Positions 37,935 to 50,597 of a stretch of 64,000 bases of DNA are shown here, in pieces. The translations under genes and the position numbers were made by a program. Every line of letters starts with the position of its first letter. The first letter of the stretch is position 1. Origin of the DNA: Azospirillum brasilense (GTDB lineage: Bacteria > Pseudomonadota > Alphaproteobacteria > Azospirillales > Azospirillaceae); assembly GCF_007827795.1 (NCBI RefSeq), contig NZ_VITI01000009.1, forward strand, positions 62,001 through 126,000, in the 5' to 3' direction. The notes beneath the pieces were generated by a model. The model was not told the origin of the DNA and did not search any database. It saw only the letters and a list, made by a program, of their open reading frames with translations.

Positions 37935-38891
37935 ATGACCAGGGCGTTCGTCTTTCCGGGCCAGGGCAGCCAAGCCGTCGGCATGGGCCGTGAGCTGGCC
38001 GAGGCGTTCGAGGTCGCGCGGCTCACCTTTGAAGAGGTGGACGACGCGCTGAACCAGCGCCTTTCGCGCCTGATGTTCGAAGGCCCCGAGGCCGACCTGA
38101 CGCTGACCGAGAACGCCCAGTCGGCCCTGATGGCCGTCAGCGTCGCCGTTCTGCGGGTGCTGAAGGACCAGGGCGGACTCGACCTGACCAAGCATGCGGC
38201 CTTCGTCGCCGGTCACTCCCTCGGCGAGTACTCGGCCCTGTGCGCCGCCGGTGCCTTCACCCTGGCCGACACCGCGCGCCTGCTGAAGCTGCGCGGTCAG
38301 GCCATGCAGAAGGCCGTGCCGGTCGGGCAGGGCGCCATGGCCGCCCTGCTGGGCGCAGAACTGGAGCAGGCCCAGGCCATCGCCGCCGACGCCGCCAAGA
38401 CCCCCGCGGGGCAAAACGAGGTCTGCACCGTCGCCAACGACAACTCGTCGGGTCAGGTGGTGATCTCAGGTCATGCCGAGGCCATCGAGCGCGCCATCGT
38501 GATCGCGGCGGAGCGTGGGCTGAAGCGCACCGTGCGCCTGCCGGTCAGCGCGCCGTTCCATTGCCCGCTGATGCAGCCCGCCGCCGACGCCATGGCCGAG
38601 GCACTGGCCAATGTGACGATTGGCGCGCCGGCGGTTCCGGTGGTCGCCAACGTGACGGCCTCCGCCGTGTCGGACCCCAACGAGATCCGTCGCCTTCTGA
38701 TCGAGCAGGTGACCGGCATGGTTCGCTGGCGCGAGAGCGTGCTCTATATGAAGGAGCAGGGCGTCGACACGCTGGTCGAACTCGGCTCCGGCAAGGTGTT
38801 GTCGGGTCTCGCCAAGCGCATCGACAAGGAATTGGCCGGAACCTCCGTTCAGGGCCCGGCTGACGTCGAATCGTTCCTGAAGACCCTGTGA
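37935..38891 (+). CDS. fabD: Malonyl-CoA:ACP transacylase
   Basis: 318 residues. FVFPGQGSQAVGMG at the N-terminus, nucleophile Ser in VAGHSLGEYSAL, catalytic His in SAPFHCPLM, and the oxyanion Gln in PGQGSQ. It loads malonate onto ACP for fatty-acid synthesis. First gene of fabD-fabG-acpP-fabF-mltG; fabG follows after 8 bp. Confidence 0.97.
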   Translation: MTRAFVFPGQGSQAVGMGRELAEAFEVARLTFEEVDDALNQRLSRLMFEGPEADLTLTENAQSALMAVSVAVLRVLKDQGGLDLTKHAAFVAGHSLGEYSALCAAGAFTLADTARLLKLRGQAMQKAVPVGQGAMAALLGAELEQAQAIAADAAKTPAGQNEVCTVANDNSSGQVVISGHAEAIERAIVIAAERGLKRTVRLPVSAPFHCPLMQPAADAMAEALANVTIGAPAVPVVANVTASAVSDPNEIRRLLIEQVTGMVRWRESVLYMKEQGVDTLVELGSGKVLSGLAKRIDKELAGTSVQGPADVESFLKTL

Positions 38892-38899
38892 GGCATTCC

Positions 38900-39637
38900 A
38901 TGTTCGACCTGACCGGAAAGAAGGCGCTGGTCACCGGCGCCTCGGGTGGCATCGGGGCGCAGATCGCCCGCGCGCTGCACGCGCAGGGCGCCACCGTCGC
39001 CCTGTCCGGCACCCGCGTCGCCCCGCTGGAGGCGCTCGCCGCCGAACTGGGCGAGCGCGCCCTGGTGGTGCCCGGCAATCTCGCCGACGCCGCCGGGACC
39101 GAGCAGCTCGCCAAGGACGCGGAGGCCGCTCTCGGCCAGATCGACATACTGGTGAACAACGCCGGCCTGACCCGCGACCAGCTGGCCATGCGCATGAAGG
39201 ACGACGACTGGCAGTCGGTGCTGGACGTCAACCTGACCGCCGCCTTCCGTCTGTCGCGCGCCGTGCTGCGCGGCATGATGAAGCGCCGCTGGGGCCGCAT
39301 CATCGGCATCACCTCGATCGTCGGCGTCACCGGCAACCCCGGTCAGGCCAACTACGCCGCCTCCAAGGCCGGTATGATCGGCATGTCGAAGTCGCTGGCT
39401 GCGGAGGTCGCGTCGCGCGGCATCACCGTGAACTGCGTCGCGCCGGGTTTCATCACCACGGCGATGACCGACGCCCTGAATTCCGAGCAGAAGGACAAGC
39501 TGCTCACCGCCATTCCTTCCGGCCGCATGGGCGAGCCGGGGGAAATCGCCGCCGGAGTCGTGTACTTGGCGAGCGATGAGGCCGCCTATGTCACCGGCCA
39601 GACGCTGCACATCAACGGCGGCATGGCCATGATCTGA
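38900..39637 (+). CDS. fabG: 3-oxoacyl-ACP reductase
   Basis: 245 residues from ATG 38900, with TGAGG upstream; a GTG at 38888 is less likely. It has TGASGGIGAQIARALH, NNAGLTRDQLAMRM, ITSIVGVTGNPGQANYAASKAG and the C-terminal SDEAAYVTGQTLHINGGMAMI. Together they mark a true FabG rather than a generic SDR. It reduces beta-ketoacyl-ACP with NADPH. Confidence 0.96.
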   Translation: MFDLTGKKALVTGASGGIGAQIARALHAQGATVALSGTRVAPLEALAAELGERALVVPGNLADAAGTEQLAKDAEAALGQIDILVNNAGLTRDQLAMRMKDDDWQSVLDVNLTAAFRLSRAVLRGMMKRRWGRIIGITSIVGVTGNPGQANYAASKAGMIGMSKSLAAEVASRGITVNCVAPGFITTAMTDALNSEQKDKLLTAIPSGRMGEPGEIAAGVVYLASDEAAYVTGQTLHINGGMAMI

Positions 39638-39806
39638 GGCGGATTCGCTGCCTGAACCACAGGTTCGGACCGGCTCCCGCGGGCGCTGGTCAAGGCTGTA
39701 AAAATGTGTTATCGGACGGGGCTTTTTGTGGCAGGAAGGCACGCAGCCGCGTGTTGAGCCGGCCGAATTCGCCCGAGCGGTCTCAAGGATTGGAAGGTCT
39801 AAAAAA

Positions 39807-40046
39807 ATGAGCGATGTCGCCGAGCGCGTTAAGAAGATCGTTGTGGACCACCTCGGGGTCGAGGAGTCGAAGGTGACGGAGAACGCCTCCTTCATCGACG
39901 ATCTCGGCGCCGACAGCCTCGACACGGTCGAGCTGGTTATGGCTTTCGAGGAAGAGTTCGGCTGCGAGATTCCGGACGACGCCGCCGAGAAGATTCTGAC
40001 GGTGAAGGACGCCATCGACTTCATCAAGGCGAACGCCGCCGCCTGA
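39807..40046 (+). CDS. acpP: Acyl carrier protein
   Basis: 79 residues, very acidic. The phosphopantetheine Ser lies in [19 protein letters not shown]; the four-helix layout is complete. ATG 39807 is the normal ACP start ([12 protein letters not shown]); the open frame upstream is not coding. The 169-bp spacer after fabG may hold its own promoter, as acpP is usually expressed at high level. Confidence 0.97.
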   Translation: MSDVAERVKKIVVDHLGVEESKVTENASFIDDLGADSLDTVELVMAFEEEFGCEIPDDAAEKILTVKDAIDFIKANAAA

Positions 40047-40133
40047 TCAGGCGCTGGCGCAAGAGGGCCAGGCAGCTTTTCAAAGTGGCCTGGCCGTCGC
40101 TGAGTTTTCCGAGGAAAGGTCAAGGAATACCCC

Positions 40134-41396
40134 ATGAGACGTGTCGTCGTTACCGGCCTTGGTCTGGTCACGCCGCTCGGTGTCGGCCACAAGCTCAACT
40201 GGGAGCGTTTGACCGCCAGCCAATCGGGCATCCGCACCATCACGGGTTTTGATGCCTCCGATCTGGCCTCGAAGGTTGCCGGGGAGGTCCCGCGCGGGGA
40301 CGGAGACGGGTTGTTCAACCCGGATGTCTTCGTTCCGCCGAAGGACCAGCGGAAGATGGACGATTTCATCATCTTCGCCATCGCCGCCGCCCACGAAGCG
40401 ATCAAGGATTCCGGCTGGGTTCCCCAGACCGAGGAAGAGCGCGAACTCACCGGCGTCATGGTGGGCTCGGGCATCGGCGGTCTGCCGGGCATCGCCGAGG
40501 GTGCCGTCACCCTGGCGGAGAAGGGGCCGCGCCGCATCTCCCCCTTCTTCATTCCGGCCTGCCTCATCAATCTGGCGTCCGGTCACATCTCCATCCAGCA
40601 CGGCTTCAAGGGCCCGAACCACGCGGTGGTCACGGCCTGCTCGACCGGCGCGCACGCCATCGGCGACGCCTCGCGTCTGATCATGCTGGGTGATGCGGAC
40701 GTGATGGTCGCCGGCGGCACGGAAGCGGCGGTCAGCCGCCTGGGCGTCGGCGGTTTCGCCGCCATGCGCGCCCTGTCCACGAATTTCAATGACACGCCGG
40801 AAAAGGCATCGCGTCCCTACGACAAGGATCGCGACGGCTTCGTGATCAGCGAGGGCGCCGGTGTCGTCGTTCTCGAAGAGCTTGAGCACGCTAAGAAGCG
40901 CGGCGCCCACATCTACGCCGAAGTGGTCGGCTATGGCATGTCGGGTGACGCCTACCACATCTCCGCTCCGGCGGAAGACGGCAACGGCGGCTTCCGCGCC
41001 ATGCGCAACGCGCTGAAGCGGGCGGGGATGGACCCGTCGGACATCGACTACGTCAACGCGCACGGCACCTCGACGCCGCTCGGCGACGAGATCGAGCTGG
41101 GCGCGGTGAAGCGCCTGTTCGGCGCTGCGATGGACAACGTCGCGATGTCCTCCACCAAGTCGGCCATCGGGCACCTGCTGGGGGCCGCCGGCGCGGTCGA
41201 GGCCATCTACTCGATCAAGGCGATCAACCACAGCCTCGTGCCGCCGACCCTGAACCTTGAGAACCCCTCGGAGAGCTGCCTCGGCGTCAACCTCGTTCCG
41301 AAGGTTGCGCAGGAGCGCCGCGTGCGGGCCGCGTTGTCGAACTCCTTCGGCTTCGGCGGCACCAACGCCTCCCTGGTCTTCAAGGAATTCGCCTGA
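40134..41396 (+). CDS. fabF: 3-oxoacyl-ACP synthase II
   Basis: 420 residues. Catalytic Cys in VTACSTGAHAIGDA, His in NAHGTSTPLGD and His in STKSAIGHLLGAAGAVE. N-terminal RRVVVTGLGLVTPLG is canonical. It elongates acyl-ACP in membrane-lipid synthesis. Follows acpP by 87 bp. Confidence 0.97.
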   Translation: MRRVVVTGLGLVTPLGVGHKLNWERLTASQSGIRTITGFDASDLASKVAGEVPRGDGDGLFNPDVFVPPKDQRKMDDFIIFAIAAAHEAIKDSGWVPQTEEERELTGVMVGSGIGGLPGIAEGAVTLAEKGPRRISPFFIPACLINLASGHISIQHGFKGPNHAVVTACSTGAHAIGDASRLIMLGDADVMVAGGTEAAVSRLGVGGFAAMRALSTNFNDTPEKASRPYDKDRDGFVISEGAGVVVLEELEHAKKRGAHIYAEVVGYGMSGDAYHISAPAEDGNGGFRAMRNALKRAGMDPSDIDYVNAHGTSTPLGDEIELGAVKRLFGAAMDNVAMSSTKSAIGHLLGAAGAVEAIYSIKAINHSLVPPTLNLENPSESCLGVNLVPKVAQERRVRAALSNSFGFGGTNASLVFKEFA

Positions 41397-41422
41397 GCGG
41401 CGACGCATTGCGGAGACCGCCG

Positions 41423-42424
41423 ATGGGCTGGGGCCTCCGAATCGCGGCGGGGGCGTTGACCGTCCTCACCGCGGGCAGCGGGTTGGTGTTCTGGGGTGCC
41501 CTCCGCGTGACGGCCCCTGGACCGCTTGAGCACGCCGAGACGGTCGTCATTCCGCGCGGAAGCGGCCTGGAGGCGATTGCCTTGACCTTGGAAGACGCGG
41601 GAGTCGTCGAGTCCCCGATCCTCTTCCTGTTCGCCGCGAAGCTTCAGGGGCCGCTGAAAGCCGGAGAGTATGCATTCCCGGCGGGGATCAGCGTCGATGG
41701 CGTCCTGGAGATGCTCCGCCAGGGCAAGACCGTGGTCCGCCGCTTTACAGTGCCGGAAGGGCTGACTTCCGCCCAGGTGGTGGCGCTGCTCGATGCCGAG
41801 CCGGCGCTGACCGGCGAGTTGAAGGCGGTTCCGAAGAACGGAACCGTACTGCCTGAAACTTATCACTATTCCTACGGCGATGCGCGCTCGGCCCTGGTCG
41901 AGCGGATGCAGCACGCCATGACCCAGGCGCTGAACGACGCCTGGAAGAACCGCGGTCCGGACCTGCCTTACGAGTCTCCGCAGCAGGCGCTGACCATGGC
42001 GTCCATCGTGGAGAAGGAAACCGGCGTTGCGGCGGAGCGCGCCAAGGTGGCGGGCGTCTTCGTCAACCGCCTGGAGACCGGCATGAAGCTCCAGTCGGAC
42101 CCGACCGTGATCTATGCGCTGACCGACGGCAGCGGGGAACTGGGGCGGGTCTTGACCCGCAACGACTGGAAGTTCGAATCGCCCTACAACACCTACGTCG
42201 CGGCGGGGCTTCCGCCGGGGCCGATCGCCAATCCAGGGCGGGCGTCCATCCAGGCGGCACTGCACCCGGAAAGGCATGACTTCCTGTATTTCGTCGCGGA
42301 CGGCAGCGGCGGGCACGTCTTTGCAAAGACACTGCCCGATCACAACCGGAATGTCGCCAAATGGCGCGAGGTGCAGCGCCGGCAGTCCGGCGGTGCGGGC
42401 AACGGGGACTCGCCGCAGGATTAG
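41423..42424 (+). CDS. mltG: Endolytic murein transglycosylase MltG
   Basis: 333 residues from ATG 41423 (CGGAG upstream). One N-terminal membrane helix (GWGLRIAAGALTVLTAGSGLV), then a LysM-like segment, then the YceG/MltG core: TMASIVEKETGVAAERAKVAGVFVNRL, with the catalytic Glu in the VEKETG motif. QSDPTVIYAL, SPYNTYVAAGLPPGPIANPG and FVADGSGGHVFAKTLPDHNRNVAKWR are also present. It cleaves nascent glycan strands. The fabF-mltG junction is conserved in alphaproteobacteria. Confidence 0.95.
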   Translation: MGWGLRIAAGALTVLTAGSGLVFWGALRVTAPGPLEHAETVVIPRGSGLEAIALTLEDAGVVESPILFLFAAKLQGPLKAGEYAFPAGISVDGVLEMLRQGKTVVRRFTVPEGLTSAQVVALLDAEPALTGELKAVPKNGTVLPETYHYSYGDARSALVERMQHAMTQALNDAWKNRGPDLPYESPQQALTMASIVEKETGVAAERAKVAGVFVNRLETGMKLQSDPTVIYALTDGSGELGRVLTRNDWKFESPYNTYVAAGLPPGPIANPGRASIQAALHPERHDFLYFVADGSGGHVFAKTLPDHNRNVAKWREVQRRQSGGAGNGDSPQD

Positions 42425-42473
42425 CGGTCCCCTGTTCCCGGACGGAAGGCCCGCCGAACGGTAGGCCCGATGG

Positions 42474-42701
42474 TCAGGCGGCGTTCGACGCCACCATCTC
42501 CAAGGCGACGACACCGCCCAAGGCGCCGTAGCTCTTGCGGGCGGCCCGCATCTTCTCCAGCGATTCCATGAGGCTTTCCTCGGCGAAACCAGGGGCGAGC
42601 TGCGCCAGTTCCTGTTCCGTCAAGGTGATGAAGGCGTCTAAAAGGCGCGCGTGGATGCGGCACGCCTGGCGGACTTCATCGGCGACCATCGGTGCTGGCA
42701 T
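42474..42701 (-). CDS. Small helical protein, unknown function
   Basis: 75 residues, ATG 42701 with GGGAG upstream. All-helical: VRQACRIHARLLDAFITLTEQELAQLAP then SLMESLEKMRAARKSYGALGG. It converges on mltG with 49 bp between stops. No recognised family and no membrane helix. Confidence 0.65.
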   Translation of the reverse strand: MPAPMVADEVRQACRIHARLLDAFITLTEQELAQLAPGFAEESLMESLEKMRAARKSYGALGGVVALEMVASNAA

Positions 42702-42964
42702 GGTAGGCTCCCAATCACGGAATAAAGAGAAACACGGTCCGTCCGTGCGTGGGAATTCTCTCGGGTTGTGGTTAATAGAGCATTAAATGCAATTCATCTT
42801 CCGGGTAGGAAGAAGAGTTACCTCTTCAGACGAAAGCGGCGAAAATTGGACGATTTCGATTTCGGTATGTGACAGAGATAAGCCGGCTTTTGAGACTTTC
42901 GAATATTCGTCTTTGATCATCACGGCGGTCCCTCGTCCGGCATGGGCGAAGGACCGCCGGGAAT
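42702..42964. other. AT-richer intergenic region
   Basis: 263 bp between two minus-strand genes. It holds the probable slt terminator stem-loop at 42923-42959 and presumably the promoter of the 75-residue protein. No gene seen. Confidence 0.4.
42923..42959 (-). terminator. Stem-loop after the lytic transglycosylase
   Basis: CGGCGGTCC and GGACCGCCG, perfect 9-bp stem 6 bp past the stop. No T tract, so termination is only likely. Confidence 0.4.
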
Positions 42965-44929
<1,965 letters not shown>

Positions 44930-45007
44930 CCGGGCGCTCTTGCTCGGGGGAACGGGTGCGGCTAAGGTGCGCGACACTTTTCTTGAAGTCCGTCGGAGGT
45001 GGCAGGC

Positions 45008-45883
45008 ATGTTGTACGGTTCCATCGTCGCTCTTTTGACCCCGTTTAAAAACGGGAAAGTGGACGAGGCCGCCTTCCAGTCCTTCGTCGAGTGGCAGGTT
45101 GCGCAGGGCACCCACGGTCTCGTGCCTTGCGGCACCACGGGCGAGTCGCCCACCCTCTCCCACGAGGAGCACAATCGGGTCGTCGAGCTGTGCATCGAGG
45201 CCGCGGGCGGGAAGGTTCCGGTCGTCGCCGGCACCGGGTCGAACTCCACCGAGGAGGCGATCGCGCTGACCCAGCATGCGAAGAAGGCCGGCGCCACCGC
45301 GGCGCTGGTGGTCACGCCCTATTACAACAAGCCGACGCAAGAAGGTCTGTACCAGCATTTCAAAGCGATCCATGACGCGGCGGATTTGCCGATCGTTATC
45401 TACAACATTCCCGGCCGCAGTGTCGTGGATATGTCGGTGGCAACGATGGCCCGCCTCGCCAAGCTGCCGAACATCATCGGCGTGAAGGACGCCACGGCGG
45501 ATCTGGCCCGCCCGGTCCGCCTGCTGCAGGAGGTCGGTCCCGACTTCATTCAGCTCTCGGGCGAGGATGCGACGGCGCTGGCCTTCAACGCGCAGGGCGG
45601 CGTCGGCTGCATCTCGGTGACGGCGAACATCGCGCCGGCCCAGTGCGCCGCGATGCAGGACGCCTGGCGGAAGGGCGATCTCGCCACCGCCTACAAATAC
45701 CGCGACCTGCTGACCCCGCTGCACGATTCCATGTTCGTGGAGACGAGCCCGGCTCCGGTGAAGTACGCCGCCAGCCTGCTCGGCAAGTCCTCGGACGAGG
45801 TTCGCCTGCCGCTGGTCGCCGCGTCGGAGAGCACGCGGACCATCGTCCGCGACGCGATGAAGAAGGCCGGGGTGCTGTCCTAA
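45008..45883 (+). CDS. dapA: 4-hydroxy-tetrahydrodipicolinate synthase
   Basis: 291 residues from ATG 45008, GGAGG eight bases upstream; GTG 44999 overlaps that site and is rejected. Substrate motif [30 protein letters not shown], catalytic Tyr in [10 protein letters not shown] and Schiff-base Lys in GVKDATADL. First step of lysine/diaminopimelate synthesis. Divergent from slt across only 78 bp, so both promoters share it. Confidence 0.96.
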   Translation: MLYGSIVALLTPFKNGKVDEAAFQSFVEWQVAQGTHGLVPCGTTGESPTLSHEEHNRVVELCIEAAGGKVPVVAGTGSNSTEEAIALTQHAKKAGATAALVVTPYYNKPTQEGLYQHFKAIHDAADLPIVIYNIPGRSVVDMSVATMARLAKLPNIIGVKDATADLARPVRLLQEVGPDFIQLSGEDATALAFNAQGGVGCISVTANIAPAQCAAMQDAWRKGDLATAYKYRDLLTPLHDSMFVETSPAPVKYAASLLGKSSDEVRLPLVAASESTRTIVRDAMKKAGVLS

Positions 45884-45919
45884 GGGACGGCACCACCCCG
45901 CCCCAGGGAAGGAGGATAC

Positions 45920-46396
45920 GTGGCCGCCCGCGAGCCCGAACCAAAGCGCATGGCGGCACAGAACCGCCGCGCACGCTTCGACTATTTCATCGAAGACACC
46001 CTGGAGGCCGGTCTGATCTTGACCGGCACCGAGGTGAAGTCGTTGCGCGGCGGCCGTGCCAGCATCAACGAGGCGTACGCCGGCCTCAAGAACGGGGAAC
46101 TGTACCTGTTCAACGCCTACATCCCGGAATACGGGCTGGCGGGCCGCTGGCTTCAGCACGAGACGAAGCGCCCGCGCAAGCTGCTGGTGCATCGCCGCGA
46201 ACTGAGCAAGCTCATGGGCGCGATCAAGCAGAAGGGAATCACGCTGATCCCGATGACCGTCTATTTCAATGACCGCGGCATCGCCAAGGTCGAGGTCGGC
46301 CTCGCCACTGGCAAGAAGAAGCACGACAAGCGCGAGTCCGAGAAGGAACGGTCGTGGCAGCGCGACAAGGCGCGCCTGATGCGCGACAAGGGTTGA
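45920..46396 (+). CDS. smpB: SsrA-binding protein SmpB
   Basis: 158 residues, GTG start with GGAGG six bases upstream. N-terminal core [65 protein letters not shown] and the basic tail [22 protein letters not shown], which follows mRNA in the empty ribosome channel. It delivers tmRNA for trans-translation. I see no ssrA gene in this window. Confidence 0.96.
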   Translation: MAAREPEPKRMAAQNRRARFDYFIEDTLEAGLILTGTEVKSLRGGRASINEAYAGLKNGELYLFNAYIPEYGLAGRWLQHETKRPRKLLVHRRELSKLMGAIKQKGITLIPMTVYFNDRGIAKVEVGLATGKKKHDKRESEKERSWQRDKARLMRDKG

Positions 46397-46424
46397 GGAA
46401 TCAGGGAATAAAGGGAAAGAGCCT

Positions 46425-47453
46425 GTGAGCCGATTGTCCAACCGCGCGACCGACCGCGATTCCACCGTGGCCGGTGTCGCCGCGGAGGCCCTGGCCGAGC
46501 GCCGCCCGCAGGGCCGCATCCTGGTGGCCGGCGACAGCGACGGCGCCATAGGAGAGGCCTTGGCCGACGGCGGGGCCGAGGTGGTGTCCTGGCACCGGCA
46601 GGCTTTCGACGGCAAGCCGGCCACGCCCTGGCCGGCCGACGGTGCCTTCGACGCCGCGGTCCTGCGTCTGCCGCGCGGCTGGGCCGCTTTTGAAATGGCC
46701 CTGCACGCCCTGGCCGCCCGTCTGCCGGCGGGAGCGCCGCTGTGGATCGCCGGCAGCAACGACGAGGGCATCACCTCCGCGCCGAAGCGCTTCGACGGGC
46801 TGGCGGAAGGCGTGGAGACGCTGACCATCAAGCGCCGCGCCCGTCTGCTGGAAACCCGCCGGACAAACGATTCGGCCAAGGGAAATCTGGAGGATTGGCG
46901 GGAATCCGTCGCGCTGCCGTTGCCGGGTCGTGACGAGGCGTTGGATCTCGTGTCCTACCCCGGCCTGTTCGCCCATGGACGGCTGGATACCGGCACGGAA
47001 TGCCTGCTCCAGGTCCTACCGGAGATCGCGGCGGGCACCGCCGTCCTGGATTTCGGCTGTGGCGCCGGGGTGATCGCGCGGGCGGTGCGGGAGCGCACGC
47101 CGGACGCCCGGCTGACCCTGCTGGACATCGACGCGGTGGCTCTGCACGCCGCCCGTCAGAATGTGCCGGACGCGGAGTGCGTACTGAGCGACGGGTTGGC
47201 CGGACTCGGCGCGCGGGAGCGCTTCGGGCTGATCGTCTCGAACCCGCCGCTCCACCGCGGCAAGGACGAGGATTTCGGGATGCTGGAGGCCCTGGTCGCC
47301 GGCACCAAGCAGTATCTGAAGCTGCGCGGCTCGCTGGTCGCGGTGACCCAGCGGACGGCGGGGGTGGGGAAGCTGTTCAAGACGGCCTTCGGCCATGCCG
47401 ATCTGCTGCTGGAAACGCCGCAGTTCCAGGTGTGGAAGGGCACGCCGAAGTGA
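46425..47453 (+). CDS. RsmC-like class I methyltransferase
   Basis: 342 residues from GTG 46425. Two-domain layout as in RsmC (16S rRNA guanine-1207 N2-methyltransferase). The N-terminal MTase-like domain is degenerate. The C-terminal catalytic domain has LDFGCGAGVIARAVRE, LLDIDAVALHAAR and the amino-methylating motif IVSNPPLHRGKDED. The equivalent in E. coli is NPPFH. Transcribed after smpB (28-bp gap). RlmG is an alternative. Confidence 0.85.
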   Translation: MSRLSNRATDRDSTVAGVAAEALAERRPQGRILVAGDSDGAIGEALADGGAEVVSWHRQAFDGKPATPWPADGAFDAAVLRLPRGWAAFEMALHALAARLPAGAPLWIAGSNDEGITSAPKRFDGLAEGVETLTIKRRARLLETRRTNDSAKGNLEDWRESVALPLPGRDEALDLVSYPGLFAHGRLDTGTECLLQVLPEIAAGTAVLDFGCGAGVIARAVRERTPDARLTLLDIDAVALHAARQNVPDAECVLSDGLAGLGARERFGLIVSNPPLHRGKDEDFGMLEALVAGTKQYLKLRGSLVAVTQRTAGVGKLFKTAFGHADLLLETPQFQVWKGTPK

Positions 47454-47498
47454 CGGACGGGGCGGGGCCGTGCCGCAGCGCAGCCCCGCGTGGAGGGA

Positions 47499-48575
<1,077 letters not shown>

Positions 48576-49424
48576 TCAAGCCGCACCGCTCACAGGTCTG
48601 AATCCCGAGTCCTGCATCTCCATGACCCAGCGGTGCCCGTCCTTGCGCCATTGGGAGACGAGGCCGCCCGTGAAGGCCGCTCCCTCCCAGGACCGCACCT
48701 CGAAGGTGACGCGCGGTGGCTCGATGGCGATGAGGTTGTAGGCGTTGGCCTCATTGCGCAGCCGCGTGGAGGTCGCGGTCGAGGCCTGGGCGACCAGGAT
48801 GGAGCGCGCCACCTGGGTGTGGTGGGTCATGATGTCGCCGGAATAGGCGCGGTGCAGATGCCCGGCCAGCAGCAGGTCGACCCCGCAGCTTTCCAGCGCC
48901 GGCAGAGCCAGCCTGTGCCGCCCGACCAGCTTCGTCTTCGGCGCGTCGGGCGGCGGCAGGAAGGGGTGGTGGGTGAACAGCACCTTGAAGACGGTGTCCG
49001 GCACCTCGCAGAAGACCTCCCGCACGCGCTTGATCTGGGCCTTGTTCATGCGCCCTTCGGAAAAATCCGTGATGACCGAGCGCGCCGTGTTGATCCCCAG
49101 AACGGCGATTTCCGAATCGATGTGAAAGGGGCTGAGGTCGGCGGTGATGTATCGCTTGTAGTTGCCGAACGGGTCGAGGAAGCGGCGCACCACGTTGTAG
49201 ACCGGGATGTCGTGGTTGCCCGGCACGACCAGATAGGGGAAGGGCAGCTTTTCCAGGAAAGCCCGCGCCTCCAGGAAATGGCGGGCCTTGGCGCGCTGGA
49301 CCAGATCGCCGGAGATGACGATCAGGTCGGGCCGCGCCGCCGTCAGGTCGGCCAGCAGGCCGTCGACCACCAGCGGGTCGATCCGCCCGAAATGCAGGTC
49401 CGAGATGTGGGCGAGCTTCTTCAC
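48576..49424 (-). CDS. Calcineurin-type metallophosphoesterase
   Basis: 282 residues. Metal motifs in order: HISDLHFGR, VISGDLVQRA, VVPGNHDIP, LFTHHPFLPP and LLLAGHLHRAY. The layout matches the 3',5'-cyclic-nucleotide phosphodiesterase (CpdA) side of the superfamily more than DNA-repair nucleases, but the substrate is not fixed. Between hemB and the lipid-kinase-like gene on the same strand; 25 bp separate it from that gene. Confidence 0.87.
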   Translation of the reverse strand: MKKLAHISDLHFGRIDPLVVDGLLADLTAARPDLIVISGDLVQRAKARHFLEARAFLEKLPFPYLVVPGNHDIPVYNVVRRFLDPFGNYKRYITADLSPFHIDSEIAVLGINTARSVITDFSEGRMNKAQIKRVREVFCEVPDTVFKVLFTHHPFLPPPDAPKTKLVGRHRLALPALESCGVDLLLAGHLHRAYSGDIMTHHTQVARSILVAQASTATSTRLRNEANAYNLIAIEPPRVTFEVRSWEGAAFTGGLVSQWRKDGHRWVMEMQDSGFRPVSGAA

Positions 49425-49449
49425 GACACCTCCCCGGCAGTCATTCCCG

Positions 49450-50430
49450 TCACGCGCCGTCCGCCGTGCCGTCGCTTTCAGGTGCCGCCTTGGGCAGCAG
49501 GATCTTCAGCGCCTTGTGGCGGATGCGGTAGTTCAGCGGCGGCTCCATCTGCAGGATTTCACCGTCGTTGACCATCTTCAGCCGCCGCCGCCGGCTGTGC
49601 ACCGTCAGTTGCGTGGCCGTCAGCGTTTCCAACTCCTCATCCTGCTGCCAAGTTCCGAGCACGGTGCGCCCCATCAGCCGCAGCAGCCCCCAGGGGTCGC
49701 GCTGCCGCGCCACATAGACGCCGAGCTTTCCGGAATCGAGCCGGTCGCGACGCAGGAGCATGCTGCCCGCCTCGCCGTCGAAGGGGTTGTTGGAGACCAC
49801 CAGAATCGGGGTGCGCACGCGGCGCGGCCCGTCGCCCCAGTCGATCCGAACGTCCAGCAGGGGCAGGCGGCGGAAGGTGCGGACCATGGCCAGCGCCATC
49901 GCCGGCCATTTCAGCAGACGGTGCCGCTTGCGCTTCTCCTCGCGCTCCTGAACAACCTGGGGGTAGAAGCCGAGGACGGAGCTGTTCAGGTAGATCTCGC
50001 CGTTCACCTCCGCCACGTCGATGCTGCTCACCTCGCCGGCGGCCAAGGCCTCGTACGCCTCGTCAAGGTCGAGCGGGGTCTTCAGGTCGCGCGCCAGCAG
50101 GTTCATGGTGCCGAGCGGCAGGATGCCCAGGATCTTGCCCGTGGGCAGGATCATGTTGACCGCGGTGTGGATGGTTCCGTCGCCGCCGCCCACGATGACC
50201 AGCTCCGCGTCGGAGTCGATGGCCTTGCGGATTTCCGAGGCGCAGTCGGACGGCTCCACCGCGGTCAGCGACACCTCCGCCCCGTGCCGCTCGAAGGCGC
50301 TGCGGATCGCCGCCACCGTGTCGTCGATCGGCTGTCCGGCCAGCGTTCCCGCGGACCGGTTGAGGATGATGGCCGTCTTGCGGCCCGGTCCCTCCTGACG
50401 TGACGCTTGCGCTGCTGAGGCTGCCATCAT
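49450..50430 (-). CDS. Diacylglycerol/lipid kinase family protein
   Basis: 326 residues. N-terminal ATP-grasp of DAGK/YegS type: AIILNRSAGTL, LVIVGGGDGTIHTAVNMI and LGTMNLLARDL. C-terminal domain ends in LRRRRLK-like basic strand motifs. It phosphorylates a lipid or sphingoid base. The start may be ATG 50430 or 50427. Divergent from the HIBCH gene. Confidence 0.88.
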   Translation of the reverse strand: MMAASAAQASRQEGPGRKTAIILNRSAGTLAGQPIDDTVAAIRSAFERHGAEVSLTAVEPSDCASEIRKAIDSDAELVIVGGGDGTIHTAVNMILPTGKILGILPLGTMNLLARDLKTPLDLDEAYEALAAGEVSSIDVAEVNGEIYLNSSVLGFYPQVVQEREEKRKRHRLLKWPAMALAMVRTFRRLPLLDVRIDWGDGPRRVRTPILVVSNNPFDGEAGSMLLRRDRLDSGKLGVYVARQRDPWGLLRLMGRTVLGTWQQDEELETLTATQLTVHSRRRRLKMVNDGEILQMEPPLNYRIRHKALKILLPKAAPESDGTADGA

Positions 50431-50597
50431 GGAACTGTCCCGCTCATGACTGTGGGTGCGGCAACGGCTGAGGCCGGGGCGGTGTTCCGCGACGCTGCGC
50501 TGCGAAACCGCGGTTTGACACGCCGCCCGCCGACCGTATCATCGCCTGAAACCAACAAATTCGCCCCACAAACGAACAAATGGAAACGACCGGAACC